In this document: piece by piece, positions 1-10,290 of the stretch | How the letters are laid out: every line of letters starts with the position of its first letter | How positions within the stretch are numbered: position 1 is the first letter of the stretch | Assembly (NCBI GenBank): GCA_023091735.1 | Contig: JALKBU010000517.1 | Coordinates: 1 to 35,770 of the forward strand | Source of the DNA: Trichomonas tenax | Taxonomy: Eukaryota > Parabasalia > Trichomonadida > Trichomonadidae | Direction: 5' to 3' | DNA: 35,770 nt | Notes under the pieces: generated by a model | The model's input: only the letters and a program-made list of their open reading frames with translations | Told to the model about the DNA's origin: nothing | The model's database searches: none | Program-made: the position numbers and the translations under genes

Positions 1-158
1 CCACTTACACCACTGGATAGACAACTATCAATATGTACATGAAAGTACTTTCAAATCGAAAAAATATTGATCAGATAAAAAGTTATGAAGGTCGCGGGAC
101 TACACCGCAGAAGGAAAATTTTTCCCAAAATCGGATTTTATAATTCTTTGGGTGTTGG

Positions 159-513
159 TTTGCCACGGTGTCTCAGGGCGTCCCCGCTGTAAACCATTCA
201 ATTTCGAATTGTTTATGGCGTTCCTGACGAATTTTTTTCAAGACTTTGCGTCTCCAAATGAACTTCAGCGTCCCAGACCAAAAACCCAATAAGAAGTGCT
301 TTCTTAAATGATTGTGCTTCGTACAAGTGCTGTTAAGCTTCGCCAACTCTCATCTTTAATAGGCGGGGAATGCGCCCCTCGAAAACACATCGAAAATTTT
401 CCGCATTTGTCCTTCATTTGGGGACGAGAAACGTCAAAAAAATTTCGTCGAGGACGCCATAAACCAAAATTGAATGGTTTACAGCGGGGACGCCCTGAGA
501 CGCCGTGGCAAAA
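159..513. repeat. Imperfect inverted repeat, arms of about 100 bp
   Basis: Bases about 159-262 and the reverse complement of 415-513 match over most of their length. Shared blocks include CAGGGCGTCCCCGCTGTAAA and TTTATGGCG. The arms are separated by about 150 bp of unrelated sequence. Open frames crossing this region on both strands come from the repeat and look like no protein I know. It may be a foldback element or two opposed copies of a dispersed repeat. No target-site duplication was found. Confidence 0.75.
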
Positions 514-1804
514 AGCGGTTAGTCTTTGGGTAATTAACACATCATTATCATTTGGCATAGGCCATCTACTATATACATCAAATGAGATTGAGTTATTATT
601 ACAGATACTGTTATGTTTGAGATCATTTCCGATCAAAATTTAAGACTAAAGCAGATTTAATGAATGTGCCATGGATTTAAGAATAAATTGCAACGTGTGT
701 ATCATTCATTTTGTGAAATCAATTGTTGGCTGTTATGAGTGAAAATGATATAATATAACAAATCTTGTCATTATTCTTAGGATAGATTCTATGCGACATA
801 AGGCATGTACAGACAAATTTTCGATGATGTTGGTGCTTTCTAATATGATTTGGTATTTCTCATCAATCATTCTGGCAAATTGACGAAGGACGATAGTAAA
901 TTGACGATGGTCGGCAAAAGTTCTCAATTCTTTGGCAAAATCTCCTCATTTGATCACGATTTTTTTCGGGCGAAAATTGAATTACATTATGCCAAATTTC
1001 GTTCACATCTGTTTGGCATAATAGGTGTTGATGGATCAATCATTTACGTAGATACAATATGGCTTCAAGAATTCGATGCAATGTTCTTCAAATTAAACCA
1101 ATTTAACAAAATTATGCTTGCATCTGGAGAGAAAATTCAGCCATTAGACTTCACTGCTTTGATGAGAATAGAGAGATGTTGCAATGCAATGTTCTTCAAT
1201 TTAAACCAATTGACCTATTCCTTCTTTGATACTATCAATTAATGTTGAGTATATTACTACACATCAATAATGCATATATATTTTTTGAAAACATCGCATA
1301 TATAGTTAAAATCAGTTTAATCTAATTCGTATCTCCAAAAGTTAGGCTGCTGCAGCATTCATATTACAGCTACAGGTTCATGTCTATACTGACACTATAC
1401 CTGCGAAAGATGATGCAATAAAATTGGCTACAATTTTTTTATATATAATGACTAAACGAAGCTTATAAACATATATAAAAAGTCAAAATAATTATATATT
1501 GCTCGCTTAAGAACGCAAAATTCCTTTTTTTTTTTTTTTAAAAAAAAAAATCATTATTAACTTCAATATAGTCTTGATTATGTATTTCTAACTGATTCAA
1601 TACATATGCATATCTAGTAGTTAAAAGAATTTTTATGAGCGTTTAGCTGTTACACAATAGGGCATAAAGATAATCCGAACTTTTTCCATCCGAGGGATAA
1701 CCTTAAAGAGTGAGAAGGTCTTTTTCCTAGTGGATCATGGCTGTGAAAGGAAATTCGATGTACTATGGAAAAATTGTCAGTGCATGGGATATTATTGATA
1801 GAAA
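514..1804. other. No recognisable gene; short direct repeat and poly-T/poly-A tract
   Basis: Open frames here (850-1242 plus, 733-927 minus) resemble no family I recognise, and neither strand is convincingly coding. A 27-bp sequence around GTTCTTCAA occurs at 1077-1103 and again at 1185-1211 with one mismatch, 108 bp apart, so a tandem duplication is likely. At 1525-1550 there are 15 T followed by 11 A, a perfect foldback able to form a stem or act as a nucleosome-excluding tract. Confidence 0.5.
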
Positions 1805-2080
1805 TCCAAAATTTTTCTTCTCATCGTTAATTATGAATTATATCCGTTATGCATTATATTATTTGCTGTACCATTAGCAGTCATTTTGATGAGGAAATTT
1901 CGAAAATTAGCTTATGTTTCTATATTTGCTATTTGCATGTCATATTTATTCATTGTAGTCACTATGGGCTGTTATTTATACGATGATTATCGCTATAATT
2001 CTATTGGAAATCATGATTACAGCATTTATGAATTCAGAAGTAAATATTATATCAACTTTAAAGTTAACCAAAACAATTAA
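1805..2080 (+). pseudogene. Fragment resembling an AAAP-family amino acid permease
   Basis: The frame open from 1805 reads two hydrophobic helices, roughly LCIILFAVPLAVIL and then AYVSIFAICMSYLFIVVTMG, joined by a short basic loop (MRKFRKL) and ending at TAA 2078-2080. A helix ending in PLA, a basic loop and then LAYVS is the pattern I associate with transmembrane helices of the amino acid/auxin permease (AAAP) family. The whole protein would be about 400 or more residues, so this is only a piece. Upstream, the in-frame stop and frame-shifted coding-like sequence at 1755-1810 suggest decay. Another multi-pass family remains possible. Confidence 0.35.
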
Positions 2081-3987
2081 TCGTTTTAGGCAAAGCATTG
2101 TCAATCTAAAATGAATATATATATAAATTTATTTGTATTTTATTCACTAATCATGAAAAACAATTGTCCTCATTTTGCACCTTTTATGAAGCACACAGTG
2201 ATTTTTTCATCAATTTATTGTGATTAGATAACAATACCCCAAATATATGGCAATTAATTAACATTACCAATATTCTTGTTGCAAAAATTAAATGCTAAAT
2301 ATTAATGCAGTGACTTTAGCTGTCAAATCCACCCCAAAAAGTGACAAAATGTGCAATATTTCTGGCAAAACTCTGAGCTTTATCGAATGGCATGTTAACA
2401 GGCGAAAAGGAGCAGGGTGTTAAAGTGTTCTCACTACAATCATCCTGCACCATTTCACTATCATTTCAATATCATCAGTATATTTTCCTTCAAATGGGAC
2501 TAAATCCATTCTTTACTCTCTTACATGGGATCTATTAGGTGATTAGAGTCATGTGACGCATAATTCTTTCATTTTACAGTAGAAAATTATCAAAATTTAT
2601 TAAAACTTTATTTTTACTTTAAAAACTTACATTTTTTAAAGCTGCTTATATCATATTACCTTTGGCCGTATTTGAAATGTCATCTTACTATGTGTTTGAG
2701 TTTGATATTAAATTATGTGTGGAAAAACTGGTATGCGCAAACATTTTGGTGTGTTGACTATATCGAACTATCATCAGAAAAGGGGTTCCAATGCTTTCAT
2801 TTCGATGAAGCCAACTTTTTAAAATATGAATTTCATATTTTGAATACTGTCAATGCGCTTTGCTATAAAAGGCACTTGCGCAAATTCTTTAGGCTATTAG
2901 AATCATAATCGGACGCTTTAAAATTCGTCGAAATTGCTTTGCTCAATCATAGAAAATTGAATGGTGCGCAATAAAAGTGACACCACTTTTGGTCAAACCT
3001 ATATCAGCAGAGATTTTGCTGTATTTATAAAGTCTTACTAATATCCTTCATATCTTACTAATAAACCATGGGATTTTACAGAAAATTTTTGTGAAAAACA
3101 TCAAAAAATGCAAAAAATGTGTGAATTTTTATGCTGTTTAAGGTTCCTCTAGCCGGTTTTTGCGCATTGCGCATTTATAGATATCCGACCCCTCAATTTT
3201 TGTTGCCCTGGGATATGATTTTCGGGATTTGACACTTTTCTGGCAGTTTTTTTACAAATTACATATCAAAATTAAGTTGCACAATTTTTTGCGGAAGTTC
3301 AGGCTATTCGGTGGGCCAGATCTATACACATTCCCTAAATTTGCGCAAAAATGCGCAAAGTATTCAATATTGCGCAGATTTGACAGGTATACTGGCAGTG
3401 ACATCAACAGCATTTAAATAGCGCTGCAAGATCGCTGAAATGCAAATTTTTCATATAAGCGTACTGTTTGTGGAAATTAAGGGCTTTCTGAGCAAATTCT
3501 TCTAAATCTTGGCAGTAAATGAATACATTACAAAATGATCATCAATAAATTTTAATATAATTATAAAATAACAATTGTTAATACCAGTTGTTTAGATACA
3601 GAGTATGGGATCTTGAATATGGATGATTGTATCGAATTTGTCGATCTTTAAACAAACATCTTTATGAGCCTAACCAATTTAATGTTCTCCACTTCTGTTT
3701 CTGCTCAATACACCTATCTGAAGGGGTAATACAACTGTTCAATTTTATTTAAGCTATAGAGTGATAAGCGGTAAAAGCTAAGTTTTGAGTGGAAAAAAGT
3801 AGGTTTGATGATCAAATATTAAAACTCTTCATTTTATGGTTTTAACGATGCCAAATTATAGTGTTGGAGTACACATACCGAAAATGTCTTTCTTATTGCA
3901 TGAATCGCAAATTATAGCTGTTTCAAGTGCAATAATTGGGATTTATGACACGTAAATTATATTTTGCCGTGTAAAAATACATACAAA
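2081..3987. other. Intergenic; cluster of TGCGCA palindromes at 2734-3376
   Basis: No gene is recognisable in about 1.9 kb. The hexamer TGCGCA, often extended to TTGCGCAAA, occurs eight times between 2734 and 3376: 2734, 2877, 2965, 3161, 3168, 3342, 3352 and 3371. It is rare elsewhere in the window. Frame 2672-2908 is open for 78 codons but looks like no known protein. The 200 bp before the next gene contain no clear TCA initiator close to its ATG. Confidence 0.5.
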
Positions 3988-5106
3988 ATGAACGATGAAA
4001 TTCTAAAAGACGCAATAAACTTAAGACATGAACTTCACTCCATTGCAGAACTTTCTGGAAAGGAAACTAAAACTAAGAAGCGATTGATGGATTTTTTAAC
4101 TCAAAAAACAAATTTAGAAATTGTTGATCGAGGTTTTTGGTTCTATGCTGTATATAAATCAAAGAACCCTAAAGGATCTGTTGCATTTAGAGCAGATTTT
4201 GATGCAATTGGTGTTACAGAAAAAACAAATTTACCATATTGCTCTACAAACCCAGAAGCAGCTCATAAATGTGGCCATGATGGACACAGCAGCACTCTTG
4301 CAGCATTTGCTCGAGTTATTTCACAAGGTGAATATGATAAAGATATTTATTTTATTTTCCAAAATGCAGAAGAAACTGGTGAAGGTGGAGAACCAGCATC
4401 AGTGCTTCTTGAAGAAAAGAATATTCAAAACGTTTTTGCTGTTCACAATTGCCCAGGCGTCAAATTTGGAAATTTAGGTTTAATCAATGGAACAGTTAAT
4501 TGTGCTTCAAAAGGTTTAATTATTAAGTTACATGGCATTCCATCTCATGCCAGTGAACCAGAAAAAGGAAGGAATCCATCCTGTGCAATCAGCAAAACTG
4601 TTTTAGATGTTGACACTTTCTTGCATGAAAGAAAGTTCGAAGGTATCACTTTAGCGACTGTTATTCAAATCAAAGTTGGCGAAAGGGCATTCGGAGTTTC
4701 TGCCTTTGAAGGTGAGCTTTTATATACACTAAGAGGCGAACATGAAGTTGAGTATGATGAACTAGAAAGGAAAGTGAAAGAATTTGCTGAAAAAAATGCA
4801 AAAGAATATCAATTAGGCATCGAATATGAATACAGCGAACCTTTCCCAGCCACAGTCAATCATGATGAAAGTGTCGATTTCCTGAGAAAGCTTGCGAAAG
4901 AAGAAAACTTTGAAGTATATGAAATGCCAGAACCAATCAGAGCGAGCGAAGATTTTGGGTATTATTTGAGAAAATCTAAAGGTGCTTTGATATGGATAGG
5001 AGCAGGAGAAAATCATCCCTCACTTCACAGTGCCGATTTTGACTTCAATGATGATTTGATTCCTATTGTTGTCCGATTTTTCAAATCAATTGTCGAAAAA
5101 TTATAA
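3988..5106 (+). CDS. M20-family metal-dependent amidohydrolase (M20D type)
   Basis: This is a 372-residue zinc/manganese hydrolase of the M20D group, which removes acyl groups from N-acyl amino acids or cleaves small amide substrates (relatives are hippurate and IAA-amino-acid hydrolases). It is probably cytosolic, as no signal peptide is seen. Expected metal ligands are present: the K-C-G-H-D-G-H block with C95 and H97, the paired glutamates E128-E129 in QNAEETGEGG, H153 in AVHNCPG, and H347 near the C-terminus. FRADFDA lies just before the first block and the length is normal. The ATG at 3988 is chosen because the frame upstream has only a TTG. The stop codon overlaps a TAAA. The exact substrate cannot be read from sequence. 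The family is common in bacteria, so ancient lateral transfer is plausible. Confidence 0.92.
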   Translation: MNDEILKDAINLRHELHSIAELSGKETKTKKRLMDFLTQKTNLEIVDRGFWFYAVYKSKNPKGSVAFRADFDAIGVTEKTNLPYCSTNPEAAHKCGHDGHSSTLAAFARVISQGEYDKDIYFIFQNAEETGEGGEPASVLLEEKNIQNVFAVHNCPGVKFGNLGLINGTVNCASKGLIIKLHGIPSHASEPEKGRNPSCAISKTVLDVDTFLHERKFEGITLATVIQIKVGERAFGVSAFEGELLYTLRGEHEVEYDELERKVKEFAEKNAKEYQLGIEYEYSEPFPATVNHDESVDFLRKLAKEENFEVYEMPEPIRASEDFGYYLRKSKGALIWIGAGENHPSLHSADFDFNDDLIPIVVRFFKSIVEKL

Positions 5107-5110
5107 AGTG

Positions 5111-5365
5111 TTATCTTCTAATTTTTTTTTGCGAAAAGATTATTAATTTCGATTTAAATGATTCACATGCAAAATATAAATTAATTTTCTATCGCAAAAA
5201 TATTCCTGAAATAACTTGGCCTGATGAATCAGCAGAAGAATCAAATTCAAGCTTTGCCCCATTTTCTTGGTTATACAACCGAATCGATGCTTTTACAGCC
5301 AATATAGCAGATTCATCATCATTATTGACAGGGATAAATTCTCCGACAACAGGCTCTTCTTTCAT
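5111..5365 (-). pseudogene. Cystatin/stefin-like protease inhibitor gene with one in-frame TAG
   Basis: Starting at the ATG at 5365, the frame shows an N-terminal glycine segment (VVGEFIPVN), a helix ending YNQENGAKLEF, and QVISG, the form here of the QxVxG loop that enters papain-like protease active sites. A TAG at 5189-5191 stops it after 58 residues. The same frame then runs on for 25 more codons that look like the next cystatin strands (KINLYFA, then KLIIFSQ) to TAA at 5111-5113. Without the TAG it would be about 84 residues, slightly short of the usual 95-100; a clear C-terminal PW hairpin is missing. It lies tail-to-tail with the M20 gene, 4 bp apart. It could be a young pseudogene, a sequencing error, or a shortened inhibitor. 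Confidence 0.6.
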
Positions 5366-5594
5366 TTTTAAAAGTGAGGCTGTTAAACACAACAAAATAA
5401 TATCTGATGCCTTGAGATTTTTTCAATTTTTATGTTTTTCAATGTTGATCATTTGTTCTGTAGATTCGCATCTATTATTATCTCTTTTTTGTTGATAAAT
5501 TTTCAACAGAGTACTTGTAATTTTTTTGTTTCAATTGAAGATCATATTCAAGCGGATTTATTATCGTGAAACGGCTTGTGAAGTTTCTCCTACC

Positions 5595-5897
5595 CTAAAT
5601 TCGTTCTTCATCTTCAAAAACATCTTCAATTATCGAAGACATTTCCATTGAATAATGATTCATTATCTCTTTTGTTTTTCCTCAAATTTCAATAAATATA
5701 TTACATGACATATCTGCATGGTAAAAAACATTAATGTTGAAGGAAAAGGCGGAATTTAAAATCAACTTGATTTAAGCTTTCTCAAACAACTCAAACATTG
5801 CGAATTTTTCCAATGCTTTATACAATGTCTTAATCTTATAGTTACCTTGGTTTGCCTTAATGATACGTTCATAAATCATTCCTGTAACACTATCCAT
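5595..5897 (-). pseudogene. Unassigned coding remnant, minus strand
   Basis: Two short, protein-like frames lie in line on the minus strand. The first (5897 to 5772, 41 codons) reads MDSVTGMIYERIIKANQG and continues with a helical, charged sequence ending FELFEKA. The second (5663 to 5595) reads MNHYSMEMSSIIEDVFEDEE before a TAG. Their composition is much more protein-like than the AT-rich surroundings, and frame breaks separate them, so I read them as pieces of one decayed gene or of a small helical protein. I do not recognise the family. Confidence 0.3.
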
Positions 5898-7193
5898 GTT
5901 AATGTAACAAATGAATTAAATCCAATAACTCAATGTAAAATTTTCTAGACATCATAATTGCTCCTCATTGATTCATTTTTTTTCGATTATACTTTATTCT
6001 TCTTTATTCCATATAGGACACATTTCAAATTTATATCCTCCCCTTTTTTCCTTTCTTCACTCTCACACTAACTTGGCATATATATATGTAATTTATTCCT
6101 TGAATATGAAGAAAATCTGATGAGTTGAAATGAGTTCCTGGAAGATCTTTCAATCTATGTTCCTTATATTTCACACATTCTCTGACGAGTATTATTAAAT
6201 CCCTCTGTTTGTATAAATTAATCACAGCTTCATTATGAATTAAATTTCATTCAGAATTTAGAGGACAGGCGATGATTCAAAAAACCATAAACGATATTCG
6301 AAATCAATAAATATAACACTAAAAATGAAGCCAAAGATAATCATAATAAAATTCATCCAAAGTTATAAAATTTTAATTGAAAAAAGAATTTGAGTTAAAA
6401 TTTGAGAAATATTCAAAATTACGGAGTCTATGACAAAAGTGAACATCAAAAAGTGACAGATGGACCTTAAAGTCACTTTTATGAATAAACTGTCACTTTT
6501 TGTGCGGGCAAATTGTCACCTTTATAAAAAGTGTCATAAATATCTTTGTAGTCTAACCAATACATCCAGGCTAGTGTTGCTGACGAGCCCCAACTCTATC
6601 ATCAACGAGCATATACCTAATTGGTAAGAAAACAACGATATTTATGCATGCTTAAATTGTTGCGAGAATGTCATTGGGCGAGGTTGGCCTGAGACTTCCA
6701 AAGCCATAGAGTGGCCAAGCCAGGTCATATCAAGAACCCACTTATTGATTCAATTTTTAATACACATTACATTTTCACTTTTGATATTAAAAAAATTTTT
6801 TTTCTATTTTTTATTTTTCACAGATACCTTTTTCATTACACGATTATTTTCATATTATTACTTATTCTCATAATTATTAATATATCATTAAATTCATAAT
6901 TAATTATGAATCATGAATTAAATGATGTTTTATGTTACTTTCATTTTATATATTGATTAATATTATTATTTAGATTCTCAATTCGATCTTTATATTCTTT
7001 GTAAAATTCATTTTTAACTAAATTTTTATTTTTATCTTCAAATTATCCGTTTATAATTCATATTTACCATGCAAGACGGGATAATTTCGACCGAGTTTCT
7101 TGGTTTTCTTAGGTTTGGAGTGCAACAAAAACTTGCAATGAACAAAGAGAAATGGATGATGTGCTATCGTCAGGATGCTGATAGCACAAATAA
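5898..7193. other. Intergenic; paired inverted motif CAAAAAGTGACAG
   Basis: No gene is recognised. At 6447-6459 and 6490-6502 a 13-bp sequence (CAAAAAGTGACAG) is exactly repeated in inverted orientation, with further AGTCACTTTT and AAAAGTG copies between and around it (6430-6535). A less AT-rich patch at 6560-6730 does not read as a tRNA or as protein. The rest is simple AT-rich sequence with poly-T/A runs. Confidence 0.5.
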
Positions 7194-7345
7194 CATCCTT
7201 CACTATAAAGCCACAACTACTCATAATGAAGTCTTCTTTGGCTTCCAACATTGAGTTCAATCCATTTCAACCTATTGACACTTTTCCATTTTTTTCCGGC
7301 AAACATGTCACTTTCCTTTATTTTGACATTCTGACTTTACATGTC
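7194..7345 (+). repeat. Dispersed repeat, copy A
   Basis: About 150 bp that reappear, inverted and nearly identical, at 35605-35754. The copy begins at CATCCTTCACTAT, runs through CTTCTTTGGCTTCCAACATT and the stretch TGACACTTTTCCATTTTT, and ends at GACTTTACATG. Sequence outside these limits does not match, which defines the edges. It is probably a short member of a dispersed repeat family; no long reading frame is conserved between the copies. Confidence 0.9.
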
Positions 7346-7974
7346 AAAAACAAGTTGCATGTCAGAAAAGCACGTTGTTCTATTTTGTCCCAGTCCCCAA
7401 AATTACGTCACTATTAAAACGTGCATTGCAAATTTCTCTTTAATAATTGAAACACGTGATATCTATAATTAGTGTTTACGTTCATGAAAGAAATAGGTTA
7501 TTGTCGAATATCAAATCGTGATTTGAATCAACTTAAAAAAAAACACATTGAATTATTTAAATATAGGGATCAAAACCTCTGAAAAATATAACACTATAAT
7601 CTCAGATTTCAATCGAAAATAAACCTCAATGAAATAGAGGTTATCAGCAAAAACTAGCAAAATTAGCACTAACCAATTCACAAACACATGTCACAACTGA
7701 TGGAGGGTTAATATGCAGAGAATACAACATTGTTCAATATTATATATAATTTTATGATAATTGGCTTTGTGTATGCACGCTGTGGGCTGAACACTTGATG
7801 TATGTCAAAAAATTAACGTCTTTGTCATATGATATAAAAGTGACAAAGTAATTGAGCATAATATTATTTGTTTTTGTATCTTGAGAAAAAGTAACTTTTA
7901 TAAGCGCACTTTGAGTATTTTACATCAATAAGGTTAGTTCCCTGTCTGTCCTTTAAAAATAATAATGCAATAAT
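7346..7974. other. Intergenic, nothing recognised
   Basis: AT-rich sequence with scattered AAAGTGACA and TGTCAAAA motifs (for example near 7805 and 7840). No gene, RNA or structured repeat could be identified. Confidence 0.5.
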
Positions 7975-8763
7975 TTAGACCTGGTAATTATCACTATCCT
8001 TGACAATGGTTCCAGATTCGGCCTCTTTTGGGTCTTCCTCTGGCTTATAGAACAAATTGCTTTCCATCTGGTGCCAAATTAAGTAAGCGAAGATGAAACC
8101 AATGAAGAAACCAGCCAAAACATCATCTGTGTGGTGCTTGTAGTCGATAATTCTTGTAGCACCGCACCAAATGCCCAAACAAACAACGAGAGCAGCGCAA
8201 AATGATCCAATTAAGTTCTTTGCTCTAACAATCCTCTGAACGAACAAAGCGAGAACCATGAAACCACTCATAGCTGTCTGTGAGTGACCTGATGGCCATG
8301 ATCTGAACTCATCGTAATATTCTGATTTGGACAAGTTCTTGCATGAATTTGGATCGTTTAACTTAACATCAGGACCGCAAACAGCGTAAAGATCTGGACG
8401 AGCTCTTCCAACGTAGTTCTTGAAGATGGAAACGCAGAAACCACTCATGCCTTCAGCGGCGAGGATGACCCAAAGGTATGTCCATCCGTGGAACCCTGCG
8501 AAATGCTTCGGGAAGAATCTGTGAAGTAAGAGGGCGGCGATGAAAATGATGACAGCGGCAGCAGCGATAACAGCACCCATGAGTGCTGTTGGAAGCTCGT
8601 TCTTAGGATCCTTAGGGAAAGCTGAATTTGAGTCATTCGGTGGAACGTAGAGCATTGTAGGCTTCAGGGCCCACAAAGCACCCCAAAGGATGCACGAGAC
8701 AATGGCCATGATGCCATTCGTAATGTCAAGCTTCTGGTACCACTTCTTTTCTTGATATTCCAT
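7975..8763 (-). CDS. PAP2-family membrane phosphatase (lipid phosphate phosphatase)
   Basis: This 262-residue multi-pass membrane protein belongs to the phosphatidic acid phosphatase type 2 family, which dephosphorylates phosphatidate and related lipid phosphates. All three catalytic signatures are present: KNYVGRARP (residues 115-123), PSGH (157-160, H160 the likely acid/base) and TR...H...D (R184, nucleophile H190, D194). Hydrophobic stretches around 16-34, 58-80, 92-112, 163-178, 196-212 and 196-220 region fit about six helices. The C-terminus is a short acidic cytosolic tail. I start at the ATG at 8763 because a TCATTTTTT initiator-like motif lies 10 bases upstream. An ATG 14 codons earlier (8805) is in frame and also follows a TGACACTTTACA motif, so a longer form is possible. 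The TAA stop overlaps TAAA. Confidence 0.93.
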   Translation of the reverse strand: MEYQEKKWYQKLDITNGIMAIVSCILWGALWALKPTMLYVPPNDSNSAFPKDPKNELPTALMGAVIAAAAVIIFIAALLLHRFFPKHFAGFHGWTYLWVILAAEGMSGFCVSIFKNYVGRARPDLYAVCGPDVKLNDPNSCKNLSKSEYYDEFRSWPSGHSQTAMSGFMVLALFVQRIVRAKNLIGSFCAALVVCLGIWCGATRIIDYKHHTDDVLAGFFIGFIFAYLIWHQMESNLFYKPEEDPKEAESGTIVKDSDNYQV

Positions 8764-8773
8764 AATAAAAAAA

Positions 8774-8779
8774 TGAGGC
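8774..8779 (-). promoter_or_regulatory. Initiator-like TCATTT before the PAP2 gene
   Basis: On the minus strand a TCATTT has its A at 8774, 10 bases before the chosen ATG. This matches the trichomonad initiator consensus (TCA+1 pyrimidine, A/T) and the short 5' leaders known in this group. Confidence 0.55.
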
Positions 8780-8783
8780 CTCC

Positions 8784-9240
8784 ACCTTTCTAGAAAAACC
8801 GACATTTGTAAAGTGTCAGATTGGCCATAATTAATGTAGTAAACGAACAGCTTTTAAAAACCAGGAGAGATGAAGCTCTAATAAATCAATGACCTCTACA
8901 ATCAACAGATAATATAGCCACTCAATCAATTACTTCCATTCTCAGCAGAAATCTTCAACAATCAATCAATTACTTCCATTCTCAGCAAAGATCTTCAGCA
9001 ATCAATTACTTCCATTCTCAGAAAAGATCTTCATTTACTAACGGATGTTGAGATACAAATCATGAAGGAAATTACAGAATTTATTTTCACACATGCTCCA
9101 GATGAGGTAGGAGAAATGTGGAAGGAAAAATGAAGAAAATTAAACTTACTTATAAATTGGAATAAATAATTTTACTTGTCAAATTTTTGTTGTTTACACG
9201 ACATTTTTGACATGTAAACACACCACTTTTCTAGAAAGGT
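8784..9240. repeat. Possible small element bounded by 14-bp inverted repeats
   Basis: ACCTTTCTAGAAAA at 8784-8797 is repeated in inverted orientation at 9227-9240. Next to each end lie related motifs, TGTAAAGTGTCA (8807-8818) and TGACATGTAAA (9208-9218). The 457-bp span could be a small non-autonomous insertion just upstream of the PAP2 start. The core TTTCTAGAAA is self-palindromic, so the evidence is moderate. Confidence 0.35.
8912..9133 (+). pseudogene. Unassigned coding remnant with 36/40-bp tandem repeats
   Basis: Three tandem copies (8921-9033) of a unit containing ATCAATTACTTCCATTCTCA encode a repeated peptide close to SITSILSKDLQQ. The second and third copies are 36 bp apart and in one frame. 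The first is 40 bp away, which shifts its frame. The third copy runs without a break into DLHLLTDVEIQIMKEITEF and a further 20 residues ending EMWKEK before TGA at 9131-9133. The reading-frame-sized spacing and amino-acid composition suggest real former coding sequence. No start codon or family is recognised. Confidence 0.35.
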
Positions 9241-10290
9241 AGATAACTCAAAAAATTTAATTCTCAAAAACTTCACCGAAATTTAATTTATGTCCGCGGA
9301 TATCTGTAGAATCGATATCTTTCATTTCTGAATTTTTTGCGTTTACAAACACCTTATTTTAGATTTGGAAAAATTGGAAAACGAGAATTCCATCATTAAA
9401 TCTATTTTTGGAATGTGACAATGCGAAATCCACCAAAAACGATTCATTGATTGACAAGTTTTTTTTCATTTTCTGTTGTTTCGCAATCTGGCACTCTTTA
9501 ATCTATTCTTTAGCATCCATATATTGTATGTTATAAAGAAAAGGCTTTTTCTCGTTTCCAATCTCCACACTGATTTCGCATCAATTTAACACAAGTTTTA
9601 TACTAAATTTGGCCAGCTGCATTAAAATATAATATGTTGGTTAAACAAAAAACAAAATTAAATTCATTGGAATTTTTAAAATTCATTTCTAGCTCAGCAC
9701 ATCAATGTAAACAGATAATAAAAGGACAAAGGTGATTATCAGGTCACTCAAAATGTGCCATTTTGCATATAAATAGAGCGTATTTTGAACATAATCAAAG
9801 AAAAAGGATTACTGATACAACACTAAGAATCCATATAAGCAGAAGCATTATAACATAATGAAATCTATATAAAGCTTGAACTCATCATTTTTGAAATTCC
9901 CAAAATAATATCCTGCTTGTAGCTAACATTTTTTTTTTGTATTTTCAATGATTATAGACAATGTTAATGCTATTTTAATAATCAAATCCAAATACTCAAA
10001 ATTTTCTCCAATCCAACAATGACAAGTGATCTCTATAATCACATGACTGTAAAGAATCTATTGAAATAAATTTGGAGCTTTGAAACACTCAATATGGTTA
10101 ATGTGATCTAATTGAATTTCAAAATATTGATATTTGGAACTGAACTATACACATATAGTAAAGTATTATTGTAGGTGAAGAAATTTATCAAATGAATATT
10201 AGTTAATTAACAAAATTATCAAATCAATATGAATACAAATGGATATCTTTAAAAATAGAACAAATACAAATAAACTGTTGACTAATGGAC
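9134..10290. other. Intergenic, nothing recognised
   Basis: About 1.15 kb of AT-rich DNA without a convincing reading frame or RNA on either strand. Confidence 0.5.

Noticed and set aside
304..643. Long overlapping frames on both strands
   Set aside because: They are produced by the inverted repeat and match no recognisable protein.
850..1242. 130-codon plus-strand frame
   Set aside because: No domain pattern, and it contains the 108-bp duplication; the minus strand is no better.
6560..6730. Possible tRNA or other structured RNA in a less AT-rich patch
   Set aside because: No T-loop consensus, no acceptor pairing and no polymerase III boxes.
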